A stretch of 64,000 bases of DNA, from the NCBI GenBank assembly GCA_027487775.1, contig JAIYCY010000023.1, forward strand, positions 1 to 64,000. Reading direction: 5' to 3'. The notes below the pieces were generated by a model, which made no database searches, was not told the DNA's origin, and saw only the letters and a program-made list of their open reading frames with translations. Below are positions 8,557-16,383 of this stretch, piece after piece. The stretch comes from Planctomycetaceae bacterium (GTDB taxonomy: Bacteria; Planctomycetota; Phycisphaerae; Tepidisphaerales; Tepidisphaeraceae). A program made the translations under genes and the position numbers. Every line of letters begins with the position of its first letter. Position 1 is the stretch's first letter.

Positions 8557-9351
8557 ATGTCTGGGACATTGAATAGATCTTCTGTCAGTGGACCTTTTTC
8601 AACGCGACCCCAGCAGGGGTTCACCCTTGTGGAACTGCTTGTGGTGATTGGGATTATCGCGTTGCTGATCTCGATCCTCCTGCCCGCACTCAACCGTGTC
8701 CGTGCAACCGCCAAGTCGACGGTCTGCCTGAGCCAGTTGCGGCAGATTGGCGTGGCGAATGCGAATTATGTCGCGAGCAATCGGGGATTCATCGCGCCGC
8801 TGTACTACTTCAGTCAAAGCCAGCCGCAGACCAATACGTCCTATTTCGATATCATGAATGCGACTCTTCCCAAGTCGACGACACGGTCGATTTGGACGTG
8901 TCCCGATGCTCAGCCGGGCACTACCGAGCAGTATCCCCTGACCTATGGGGCCAATGGTCGGGTTCATGCCTACTACTGGACTGATACCCCGATTCCTACC
9001 GGCTATACGCAACAGTTAAATCGCGCTGGGAAGATTCGAAGGTCTTCTGAAGTTGTGAGCCTGGCCGATGCGTCTCAATCGAGCGGCGTGTTTACCACCG
9101 GTGGCTGGCTCAGCTGGACCGAGGTCTTCGTCGCGCCACCTTCTGGTTCGATCGACGATCAGGTCAACAGCAACAGGCGAACGACAGAAATCACAGGCTG
9201 GTTTGAGAATTCAGATCGCACCGGAGCGAACTATCACATCCGTTTTCGGCACGTCGCCGACACTCAGGCTAACGTTCTGTTTGTCGATGGGAGTGCCCGC
9301 TCGGTGCGGAAGGATGAATTGCGGTTTCGGAATCTGACGAGAAGTTACTGA
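8557..9351 (+). CDS. Prepilin-type N-terminal methylation domain protein
   Basis: About 264 residues. A short polar leader of about 20 residues ends in Gly before [24 protein letters not shown], the class III (type IV pilin/pseudopilin) signal cut by a PilD-type prepilin peptidase, with Glu at +5. The body contains CLSQLRQIGVANANYVASN and a C-terminal ANVLFVDGSA segment resembling the H-X9-DG motif of planctomycete prepilin-like proteins, although here His and DG are 11 residues apart. ATG 8557 is preferred because of the preceding GGCGGAG; a GTG at 8512 is in frame. A PEP-CTERM gene follows 89 bases downstream. Confidence 0.82.
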   Translation: MSGTLNRSSVSGPFSTRPQQGFTLVELLVVIGIIALLISILLPALNRVRATAKSTVCLSQLRQIGVANANYVASNRGFIAPLYYFSQSQPQTNTSYFDIMNATLPKSTTRSIWTCPDAQPGTTEQYPLTYGANGRVHAYYWTDTPIPTGYTQQLNRAGKIRRSSEVVSLADASQSSGVFTTGGWLSWTEVFVAPPSGSIDDQVNSNRRTTEITGWFENSDRTGANYHIRFRHVADTQANVLFVDGSARSVRKDELRFRNLTRSY

Positions 9352-9440
9352 ATCTACAATTTTTGAGGGCGGCTGGGCTGACGGGGTGTTCTCGAAGGCC
9401 CACGATGATACCGCCCATTGTTTTTGGAAGGAGAGAGATC

Positions 9441-10079
9441 ATGTTTCGGAAGTCTCTAGTTCTTGGTTCTATCGTGGCCTCCGCTTTGGTCGCAAGCAGC
9501 GCGGATGCAAGTTTCCTCGCCAACGGCGGCTTTGAAACTGCGGGTAACACGCAGTTCGGCATCCCGTCGGGCGCAGCGGGCTGGCAAGGTGCCAGCACGG
9601 TGCCTGCGACTCGAGGGGTGGTTCCCGGTTTGGCTCGCACAGGAAGTGCTTACCTGAATATGTCGGTTCCCAACGGATTCGGCGGTTCGGTCGGTCTTCA
9701 GAACTCCATCGCTGACGGTGGATTGGCCCCTCTGGTTGGTGGCGAACTCCTGACGCTGAGCCTCTGGGCGGCTGGTGATGTCGGTCCGACCGGCAACGCC
9801 CTTTACTCCCTGCGTTTTCTCAATACCAACGGCAACATTCTTTATAACTCGGGCAACATTTTCATGAATGGGCTGACCCAGAGTTATCAGCAGTTCACTT
9901 TCACCCCGCCGGCAGTGCCAGCTGGCGCAGTGGCCGCCTTCCTTGAGATCAGCACCGCAACCGGTCCGGGCGCTACCAACATTCGCGTCGACGACGTCAG
10001 CCTCGTCTTGGTCCCCGAGCCCGCCACCCTCGGCGTGCTCGCGTCGGCGGGCCTGCTCCTTGCTCGTCGCCGCCGCTGA
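9441..10079 (+). CDS. PEP-CTERM sorting-domain protein
   Basis: A 212-residue secreted protein. A signal peptide (MFRKSLVLGSIVASALVASSADA) precedes a beta-rich body starting SFLANGGFE, reminiscent of CBM4/9-like or DUF642-like jelly rolls. The C-terminus is a textbook PEP-CTERM tag: VPEPATLGVLASAGLLLA then RRRR, i.e. Pro-Glu-Pro, a membrane helix and a basic cluster, expected to be processed by an exosortase. GGAAGGAG precedes the ATG. It lies between a prepilin-like gene and a glycoside hydrolase gene under the XylR-like regulator, so a role in binding polysaccharide at the surface is plausible but inferred. Confidence 0.85.
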   Translation: MFRKSLVLGSIVASALVASSADASFLANGGFETAGNTQFGIPSGAAGWQGASTVPATRGVVPGLARTGSAYLNMSVPNGFGGSVGLQNSIADGGLAPLVGGELLTLSLWAAGDVGPTGNALYSLRFLNTNGNILYNSGNIFMNGLTQSYQQFTFTPPAVPAGAVAAFLEISTATGPGATNIRVDDVSLVLVPEPATLGVLASAGLLLARRRR

Positions 10080-10103
10080 TCGTTGATCCAATCACCCTCT
10101 ATC

Positions 10104-10136
10104 TCCCCACGCCCGGTGAACAGCCGGGCGAGGGGA
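10104..10136 (+). terminator. Hairpin between the PEP-CTERM and glycoside hydrolase genes
   Basis: TCCCC and CGCCCGG (10104-10116) pair with CCGGGCG and GGGGA (10124-10136), interrupted by one A-A mismatch, with a seven-base loop. Only TTTC follows, so this may be a leaky terminator or a processing/stability element rather than a full stop. It lies 40 bases before the next start codon. Confidence 0.45.
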
Positions 10137-10175
10137 TTTCTCCCAAGACTCATTTCGTCCACCGGAGTTCCCGCC

Positions 10176-11984
10176 ATGATGCATCAGCGTCTTCGTGCCC
10201 TCGTCCTTACGTGCTCACTCCTTGTCTTCGGCCACGCCATCACCCACGCGGCCGGCACACAACTCGTCAACACCGACGGCCAATGGAAACTGCTCCGTGA
10301 CGGGCAGCCCTATTTCATTCAAGGTGCAGGCGGGGATCGCTCCCTCGAGTTGCTCAAACAGATTGGCGGAAACTCGATTCGCACATGGGATGCCAAGGGC
10401 ATCGATGCGCTGCTCGATGAGGCGCACAAGCTCGGCATCACCGTCACCGTTGGCATCTGGCTCGATCATGAACGACATGGCTTTAACTACAGCGATCCGC
10501 AGTTCATCGCGCGACAGTTTGCCAAGGTCGAAGAGGCGGTCCGTCGTTACAAGGATCACCCCGCCGTCCTCATGTGGGCGATCGGCAACGAGATGGAGGG
10601 CGCATCCGGGGAAAACGCTGCCATCTGGTCGCATATCGAAGCCTGCGCCGCGCTCGTCAAACGTATCGACCCGACCCGACCCACCATGACCGTCATCGCC
10701 GAGATCGGCGGATCACGCGTGCAGCACATTCACAAACTCTGCCCGAGCATCGACATCATCGGCATCAACAGCTACGCCGGCGCGCCCTCGCTTCCCGGTC
10801 GTTACCGAGCTGCCGGTGGGACCAAGCCCTACATCATCACCGAGTTCGGCCCGCACGGGACATGGGAAGTCGTCAAAACCGACTGGGACGCCGCCATCGA
10901 GCCGACGAGCTCGCAGAAGGCCGATCAATACCGTCAGGCCTACACACAAGGCGTTCTCGGAGAAAAGGGCAAACTCTGCCTCGGAAGCTACGTCTTTAAG
11001 TGGGGCCATAAACAGGAAGCAACGGCGACCTGGTTCGGCATGTTCCTCAAAGACGGTTCACGCACCGCCTCTGTCGACACCATGCAGGAACTCTGGACCG
11101 GCAAGCCACCGACCAACCGCGTCCCACGGATCGAACCGTTGGCCGTCGAGACTCAGATGCTCTCGGCGGGCGCTACGTTCGTCGCTCGCGTCCAGGCGTC
11201 CGATCCCGACAACGACGCCCTTGAGGCCCGTTGGTTCCTCAAGGAAGAGGCCAAGGTTTACGGCATCGGCGGAGATGCCGAACCCGTGCCCACGCTCATC
11301 GAAGGCGCGGTCATCGAGTCATCACTCACGAGCGCGACCGTGAAGATGCCTGATCATCCCGGCCGATACCGATTGTTCGTCGAAGTTCGCGACAGCCACG
11401 GCACGAGTCACGGCGTTGCCACCGCAAACATTCCCCTTTTCATCCCGGGCGAAATCGAAGCGGGCAAAGAGCGACTCGCCGCGCCAGCCAAGTTGCCTCT
11501 GGTCCTCTACGGCGAAGGTCAAGAGGGCGTGCCGTACGTTTGGTCTGGTTGGATGGGCAAACTCGAGGCGATCGCCAACGACGAGAAGTCCAAAGATCAG
11601 CCCAAGGCTGGCGCCACGTGCATGAAGCTGTCATATAACTCTCCTGACGGCTTCGGCGGAATCGTCTGGCAATCACCGGTCAACGACTGGGGTGATGCGC
11701 CCGGCGGATTTGATCTCACGGGCGCGACGAAGCTCACCTTCTGGGCACGCGGCGCCGCCGGTGGGGAGCGCGTCGAGTTCAAGTTCGGCGTACTCGGTCG
11801 TGAAAAGGCGTTCCCCGACACCGCCGGAAGGGGCATCACCGTCGAGCTCACCCCAGCGTGGAAACAGTACACCATCGATCTTGCCGGTCTCGACCTTCGT
11901 CGAATTAAGACGGGATTTGCCTGGGTTGTTGCCAATCCGGGCCGCCCCGTCTCGTTCTATCTGGACGAAGTCCGATATGAATGA
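10176..11984 (+). CDS. Secreted glycoside hydrolase, GH2/GH-A-type TIM barrel
   Basis: About 602 residues. A signal peptide (about 1-26, ending THAAG) is followed by a short beta region and a TIM barrel: GNSIRTWDA, TVTVGIWLDHERHGF, then KDHPAVLMWAIGNEMEG with acid/base Glu139, and PYIITEFGPHG with probable nucleophile Glu223. These match catalytic motifs of GH2 C-terminal barrels and related clan A enzymes. A middle domain (about 345-440) is Ig/cadherin-like (ASDPDNDALEARWFL) and the C-terminal 150 residues resemble a galactose-binding-like carbohydrate module. Target polysaccharide unknown; it is the third gene downstream of the XylR-type regulator. Confidence 0.78.
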   Translation: MMHQRLRALVLTCSLLVFGHAITHAAGTQLVNTDGQWKLLRDGQPYFIQGAGGDRSLELLKQIGGNSIRTWDAKGIDALLDEAHKLGITVTVGIWLDHERHGFNYSDPQFIARQFAKVEEAVRRYKDHPAVLMWAIGNEMEGASGENAAIWSHIEACAALVKRIDPTRPTMTVIAEIGGSRVQHIHKLCPSIDIIGINSYAGAPSLPGRYRAAGGTKPYIITEFGPHGTWEVVKTDWDAAIEPTSSQKADQYRQAYTQGVLGEKGKLCLGSYVFKWGHKQEATATWFGMFLKDGSRTASVDTMQELWTGKPPTNRVPRIEPLAVETQMLSAGATFVARVQASDPDNDALEARWFLKEEAKVYGIGGDAEPVPTLIEGAVIESSLTSATVKMPDHPGRYRLFVEVRDSHGTSHGVATANIPLFIPGEIEAGKERLAAPAKLPLVLYGEGQEGVPYVWSGWMGKLEAIANDEKSKDQPKAGATCMKLSYNSPDGFGGIVWQSPVNDWGDAPGGFDLTGATKLTFWARGAAGGERVEFKFGVLGREKAFPDTAGRGITVELTPAWKQYTIDLAGLDLRRIKTGFAWVVANPGRPVSFYLDEVRYE

Positions 11985-12079
11985 TGCCATCGCTCGATGA
12001 AGAACGATCTTGCCCGTCCGCATGGATCTGAATCGAAGTCCCGATTGACTTGCATGCCATTCAATCTGACATCGAGTCT

Positions 12080-13204
12080 ATGGACATGCGTGCGACAAGC
12101 ATTCGCCGCGGCAACGTCCTTGTGATGGGCGTGGTGCTGATGACAGCGATGACGGCTTTCGTGAGCCTTGCGGTGGATTACGGGCGTGTGCAGGTGGCGC
12201 GATCGGAGCTTCAGGCCGCAGCAGATGCCGCGGCACTGGCGGCGACGCTTGAGTTGAGCAAAGGCTCGGGACTGGCGGGTTCAGCCGCGACGTATGTGCT
12301 CGGTGCGAATCGGGCCGATGGTGTGGCGATTAACTCCAGTCCGAACAACGTCGAGTACGGTTACTGGAATCCGCAGACGAATCAGTTTTCTCAATCGCAG
12401 ACGTCCCCTGACGCAAAGCAGGCGGTGAGGGTTCGCGCTCGGATCGGCCGCACCAACGGCGTTGTGCCGACGATCTTTGCGTCGTTGATGGGTCGAACTT
12501 CGGTCACGCCGACCGCGACAGCGGTGGCAACGCTTGCAGGCGGGGTGGGGTCGGCGCCGGGTTCATCGTCGTCGGTCTTCGTGTCGGGCCTGAGCAATGT
12601 TTACTCGGTGGACAAATCCCCGAACGCTTTCATCCATGACCAGTGGGGCGGGGAGTATCTCAACGGCGGGCCACTCTGGACGCCTTCTGGGATGTCGACC
12701 TACGGCTCGTTGGCTGCGACCAGTTCCGGCATGCCTGTTTACACGGGTGAGCGGATTCAGATTTCGGCGACCGGTGAAGCGAGTTGGCAGAGTTGGGGCA
12801 TGGGCAGTTACGCACCGCTTCGTGGGGCGGACGGGGATCCGATGTGGTCGCAGGGCCTCTTGAGCCCGGGCAACTTTCCGGGTCTCGGCATTGCAACCGT
12901 GCCGTCGGGCGCGCTGATCGCAGTCTTCGTGAATGACAACGGTCCATCGGGTACAGCGCCGCCCAACCTCGACTTCAGCACGCCTACGACACGCAATTTC
13001 AGCGAACTGAGCCCACAGTTGAATCAGGTTTTCTTTGTTGGAGACGGCAAAGACAGCTCGGGCAACTCACAGCAATTCGTTGTTCCTCCGGGCGCGACCC
13101 GCATGTTTTATGGATTTGCGGACGCACATTGTTGGCGAGACAACGCGGGCGGGTTTCATGTCACGACGACGAAACTGACACGCGGCGTGGCCCTTGTGCG
13201 ATAG
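12080..13204 (+). CDS. TadG-like pilus-assembly/secreted protein
   Basis: About 374 residues. The N-terminus RRGNVLVMGVVLMTAMTAFVSLAVDYGRVQVARSELQAAADAAALA is the Flp-pilus TadE/TadG-like pattern: one membrane helix, then Asp and an Ala-rich helix. The remaining 280 residues are Ser/Gly/Thr-rich and beta-like, exported, without a recognised enzyme motif; a TadG-type von Willebrand domain is not evident. Start is uncertain: ATG 12080 or 12086 is preferred over a TTG at 12050. A strong terminator follows immediately. No other tad genes are nearby. Confidence 0.68.
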   Translation: MDMRATSIRRGNVLVMGVVLMTAMTAFVSLAVDYGRVQVARSELQAAADAAALAATLELSKGSGLAGSAATYVLGANRADGVAINSSPNNVEYGYWNPQTNQFSQSQTSPDAKQAVRVRARIGRTNGVVPTIFASLMGRTSVTPTATAVATLAGGVGSAPGSSSSVFVSGLSNVYSVDKSPNAFIHDQWGGEYLNGGPLWTPSGMSTYGSLAATSSGMPVYTGERIQISATGEASWQSWGMGSYAPLRGADGDPMWSQGLLSPGNFPGLGIATVPSGALIAVFVNDNGPSGTAPPNLDFSTPTTRNFSELSPQLNQVFFVGDGKDSSGNSQQFVVPPGATRMFYGFADAHCWRDNAGGFHVTTTKLTRGVALVR

Positions 13205-13216
13205 CCCGGAAAGCAA

Positions 13217-13250
13217 AGACCCCTCGAGTCGATCGAGGGGTCTGTTTGAA
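13217..13250 (+). terminator. Intrinsic terminator in a convergent gap
   Basis: An 11-bp perfect stem (13217-13227 with 13233-13243) and five-base loop are followed by GTTTGAATT. It starts 12 bases after the TadG-like stop and may also act on the convergent thioredoxin gene, since the complementary strand reads CTTTGCTTT beyond the stem. Confidence 0.75.
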
Positions 13251-13288
13251 TTCGGATTCTCGTTCCTGCGTATGCAGGTCTTGTGTGA

Positions 13289-14338
13289 TTACTGAATCGC
13301 AGGAACCTGCTTGGCCTTGTAGGCTTCGAGATTCTTGGTCAGCTCTTCCGCCAGTTGGCCCGTCGAGCATGCCACGGCCTTGGTTTGCAGTTCCACTGCC
13401 TTTTCGAAATCGCCCTTCATGGCATGAGCGCGGGCGAGCGTGTCGATCGCCTCTCCGTCCTTCCATTCTGTCATTTCGCAGGATCGAGTTGCCCATGCGG
13501 CTGCGCGATCGAGGTCGCGCTGGGGCTCGAAAGGCGGGGCGGTCAGGACGATCCATGCGATTTCGTTCAATTCGCCGGAGTCTTTGGAATCTGCGGCGAT
13601 TTTGTCGAGTGCGGTGTAGACCGCGGGCAGATCGCCCTTGCCGAGCAGGACCGAGATTCGGATGCGTTCGATCATTTCGATCTGGTCGGGATATTTGGCT
13701 TCGAGTTCGCTTAGGGCTTTCAGTGCGCCGTCGAAATCCTCGCTCATCATCATTGGCATGAGTTTGGTTTGCAGCTCTTGCTGCATGGCCATTTCGGAGG
13801 CCTGCTTTTTGGCTTCCGATGTCGAGTCGTAAGTGCCGGCCTTGACCTTGGCGAGCACGTCATCGAGCTGCATCGGGTGCCCGATCCATGCGACCTTGCC
13901 CGCCTTGTCGATGATGAAGCTCGCCGGAATACCGTTTCGACCCGCGGCCCGCATCCAGGTGGTCGCCATCGCGCCGTGCTTGTCGGTCGTCTTGTTGTCC
14001 ATCACCACGCGATAGTCCATCTTGTCGCCCATCTTTTCGACGAACGGCTTCACGAGCGATTCATCTTCTTCCCAGATGTTCACGCCGAGGAAAACGACAT
14101 CCGGGTTCGCCTTCTGCAACTCGGTCAGATGAGGAATCGCCTTGATGCAAGGACCACACCAGGTCGCCCAGAACTCGACGACGTAGATCGTGCCTTCCTT
14201 CAGTTCGGTCACGGGTTCACCCTTGACCCACTCGCCGACGTCGAGCTTGGGTGCCGGATCGCCGAGCTTAAGCTCCGCCCGAACCGCGCCGACGAGGCAC
14301 ATCGTTGCCGTCATCGCCCACAAGAAAAACTTTTTCAT
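13289..14338 (-). CDS. TlpA/ResA-like exported thioredoxin with TPR-like C-terminus
   Basis: A 349-residue protein with a signal peptide (MKKFFLWAMTATMCLVGAVRA). Residues about 23-175 are a TlpA-like thioredoxin domain: LKLGDPAPKLDVGEW, VVEFWATWCGPC with redox cysteines at 61 and 64, a cis-Pro segment GIPASFIID, and GHP. The C-terminal 170 residues are helical with TPR-like repeats (FDGALKALSELEAKYP, AIDTLARAHAMKGDFEKAVELQTKAV). It should act in the periplasm as a thiol-disulfide reductase or oxidoreductase. It stands alone, facing the TadG-like gene. Confidence 0.85.
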   Translation of the reverse strand: MKKFFLWAMTATMCLVGAVRAELKLGDPAPKLDVGEWVKGEPVTELKEGTIYVVEFWATWCGPCIKAIPHLTELQKANPDVVFLGVNIWEEDESLVKPFVEKMGDKMDYRVVMDNKTTDKHGAMATTWMRAAGRNGIPASFIIDKAGKVAWIGHPMQLDDVLAKVKAGTYDSTSEAKKQASEMAMQQELQTKLMPMMMSEDFDGALKALSELEAKYPDQIEMIERIRISVLLGKGDLPAVYTALDKIAADSKDSGELNEIAWIVLTAPPFEPQRDLDRAAAWATRSCEMTEWKDGEAIDTLARAHAMKGDFEKAVELQTKAVACSTGQLAEELTKNLEAYKAKQVPAIQ

Positions 14339-14492
14339 GCCAGACTCCTGTAAATGAGGTCGCGAAATTGTAGCGTGCTGGTCTTAGGAATGCTTGAGCA
14401 AACGCGACAACGCGATTTTTTGATGACGGAAATGGTCAATTTGCCAGCCTGACGGGTTGCCAGCCACACGTCGCTTGGGCAGACTCCACGCC

Positions 14493-15929
14493 ATGCGAAA
14501 GAGCCTCGTGATCGCTGCCCGGGAATACGTGGCGGCGGTTAAGACCAAGTCGTTTGTGATCGGCATTATCCTCACGCCGTTGTTTATGTTCGGATCGGTG
14601 TGGGTGCAGAGCCAGGCACGCAAGGTTGTCGATACCCAGCCGCAGAGGGTGGCGATCGTCGACCACACCCCGAACAGCGCGTTGGCGGACGCGTTGGTTC
14701 GCGCGAACGAGCTTCGGACGAAGAACGACATCACCGACGAGACCGGCCGCGCGATCGCACCGCGATTCGACCTTGAGATTGTCCCGCCGATTCCCGACAC
14801 CGACGCCCAGCGTCTGTCGCTTGCGGATCGCGTTCGAGCGGGTGAGCTGCTGGCTTATGTCGAGATCGGCGCTGACCTTGTTAAGCCGGTCGAATCGGCA
14901 CCTGCAAGTAACATCTCGCGCGAGGCATCGACCGAAGCATTGACGGAAGCATCGACGGAGGTATCCAATGAGGAGGGCTCCAGCGCGTCGGCGTCGAGTT
15001 CCGCTGCGGGATCCAAGATCGACGCGCGGCTCATCCGCTATTCGACAGGCAGGCCGACGTACATGACCTTTCGGGAGTGGATGCGACAGGCGATCTATCT
15101 GCCGCTCTTGAGCGAGAGATCGCGAGTGTACAATTTGCCCGGCGAGACGGTGCGTGATCTTGCGGTGACGCCGACGGTGATCGAATCGCCGATGCCGGAG
15201 CGTGATGTGTCCGGTTCGACGGTGTATCCGACCAACGCGCCGACGAGCGTGACGAGCATTTTGATTCCGTCGGTGCTGTGCATTTTGATGATGTTGCCGG
15301 TGTTGATTGGGGCGAGTCCGCTGGCGATGAACGTGATTGAGGAGAAGCAGCTTCGCATTGCCGAGGTCTTGCTGGGCGGCGTGAGGCCGTTTGATCTGAT
15401 GCTTGGCAAGTTGATCGGGGGGGCTGGCGTTTCGATGACGCTTGCGTTGATTTACCTGGCGGGCAGTTTGTATGTGGCGGCCCAGCTTGATGCGGCCAAG
15501 TATTTGAATGCGCAGATGCTTGGGACGTTTGTCCTGTTCACGATGATCGCGGTGTTTCTGTACGGCGCGATTTTCGTCGCCGCGGGCGCGGCCGTGACCA
15601 ACATCAAGGAGTCGCAGGCGGTCGTCAGTCCGCTGATCATCCTGCTGGTCATTCCGGTGATGCTGATGCCGATGGTCGTACAACAGCCCGACGGGATGCT
15701 CGCGCGATTCTTGAGTTTCTTCCCGCTCACCGCACCGATGACGATCGTGGCGTTGACAGGCGTTCCGCCCGCACCGCAGTGGTGGTACATCGTGCTGTCG
15801 GGGGCGGTATCGATCGCAAGTGCGCTGGTGATCGTCTGGGCGGCGGGTCGTATCTTCAGGGTTGGCATCCTCAGCAATTCCAAGCCCGCCAGCCTCGGTG
15901 AGGCGGTGCGATGGATGGTGAAGGGATAG
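14493..15929 (+). CDS. ABC-2-type transporter permease (NatB-like)
   Basis: About 478 residues. An N-terminal membrane helix (SFVIGIILTPLFMFGSVWV) is followed by a large extracytoplasmic domain (about 45-245) and five or six helices, including VIEEKQLRIAEVLLGGVRPFDLMLGKLIG, the ABC-2 signature. This is the NatB/YhaP type, usually partnered with an ATPase for Na+ or drug export. No ABC ATPase is adjacent; downstream genes encode a two-helix membrane protein and an AAA ATPase. A Ser/Thr/Glu/Ala linker (about residues 140-175) is encoded by 12-bp repeats. ATG 14493 is chosen over a TTG at 14457. Confidence 0.82.
   Translation: MRKSLVIAAREYVAAVKTKSFVIGIILTPLFMFGSVWVQSQARKVVDTQPQRVAIVDHTPNSALADALVRANELRTKNDITDETGRAIAPRFDLEIVPPIPDTDAQRLSLADRVRAGELLAYVEIGADLVKPVESAPASNISREASTEALTEASTEVSNEEGSSASASSSAAGSKIDARLIRYSTGRPTYMTFREWMRQAIYLPLLSERSRVYNLPGETVRDLAVTPTVIESPMPERDVSGSTVYPTNAPTSVTSILIPSVLCILMMLPVLIGASPLAMNVIEEKQLRIAEVLLGGVRPFDLMLGKLIGGAGVSMTLALIYLAGSLYVAAQLDAAKYLNAQMLGTFVLFTMIAVFLYGAIFVAAGAAVTNIKESQAVVSPLIILLVIPVMLMPMVVQQPDGMLARFLSFFPLTAPMTIVALTGVPPAPQWWYIVLSGAVSIASALVIVWAAGRIFRVGILSNSKPASLGEAVRWMVKG
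14923..14963 (+). repeat. 12-bp tandem repeats inside the ABC-2 permease gene
   Basis: Degenerate units of the type GAAGCATCGACC repeat about three and a half times and encode EASTEALTEASTE in the extracytoplasmic domain. The 18-mer CATCGACCGAAGCATTGA at 14926-14943 recurs exactly at 61960-61977. Confidence 0.85.
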
Positions 15930-15988
15930 ACGCACGCACAGACGCCGGCACGGACGCACGCACAGACGCACGCACAGACGCCGGCCAT
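15929..15988. repeat. Five 12-bp tandem repeats after the permease stop codon
   Basis: GACGCACGCACA at 15929-15940, 15953-15964 and 15965-15976 alternates with the variant GACGCCGGC(A/C) at 15941 and 15977. The first unit begins on the last base of the permease stop codon. The following bases to about 16070 are also CCA/ACC-rich and simple in sequence. Confidence 0.9.
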
Positions 15989-16089
15989 CGGCATCAACTA
16001 CGACTCACCGACCACCGACCACCAAGTACCAGGTACAAGCCACCAGCCACGAGCCACAAGCAAGTTCCCATACCACTTTCCACTTCCCC

Positions 16090-16317
16090 ATGTCCTCAAC
16101 TGACGAGTTCATCGAGATCAGTGCTTCCCGCGGTCGACGCGTGCGTGGGGCGATCTTGTTCGTCGCCGTGTTGCTTGCGGTGACGATCACGTTCATCGCG
16201 GTGTTTGCGTATTTCACAGACGCGTGGGTCACCGCGATCCTTGCGGCAGCGATCATGCTTTCTTACATGGGTCTCTCTGCGTGGTGGGCATCGCGGCGTT
16301 TGTGGGATGCCCAGTAG
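16090..16317 (+). CDS. Small two-helix membrane protein of unknown function
   Basis: A 75-residue protein: polar start MSSTDEFIEISASRGRR, two hydrophobic helices (about 21-42 and 46-66) separated by FTDAW, and a basic tail ASRRLWDAQ. No known family is recognised. Codon use and position between the ABC-2 permease and the AAA ATPase, on the same strand with 66 bases to the ATPase, suggest it is real and part of that transcription unit. It could be a membrane anchor or accessory subunit. Confidence 0.6.
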   Translation: MSSTDEFIEISASRGRRVRGAILFVAVLLAVTITFIAVFAYFTDAWVTAILAAAIMLSYMGLSAWWASRRLWDAQ

Positions 16318-16383
16318 CGTCTGATGCGTGTATAAAGTGGCGACGAGTCGTGAGTTGAGGGGTTTGATTCGATCGAGGTGAGG

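Noticed and set aside
14436-15971. Minus-strand frame of 511 codons opposite the ABC-2 permease
   Set aside because: Arg/His-rich low-quality composition; the plus-strand gene has clear membrane helices and the ABC-2 motif.
15929-16070. Repeat region considered as a possible CRISPR-like array
   Set aside because: Units are 12 bp and contiguous with no unique spacers; no cas genes nearby.
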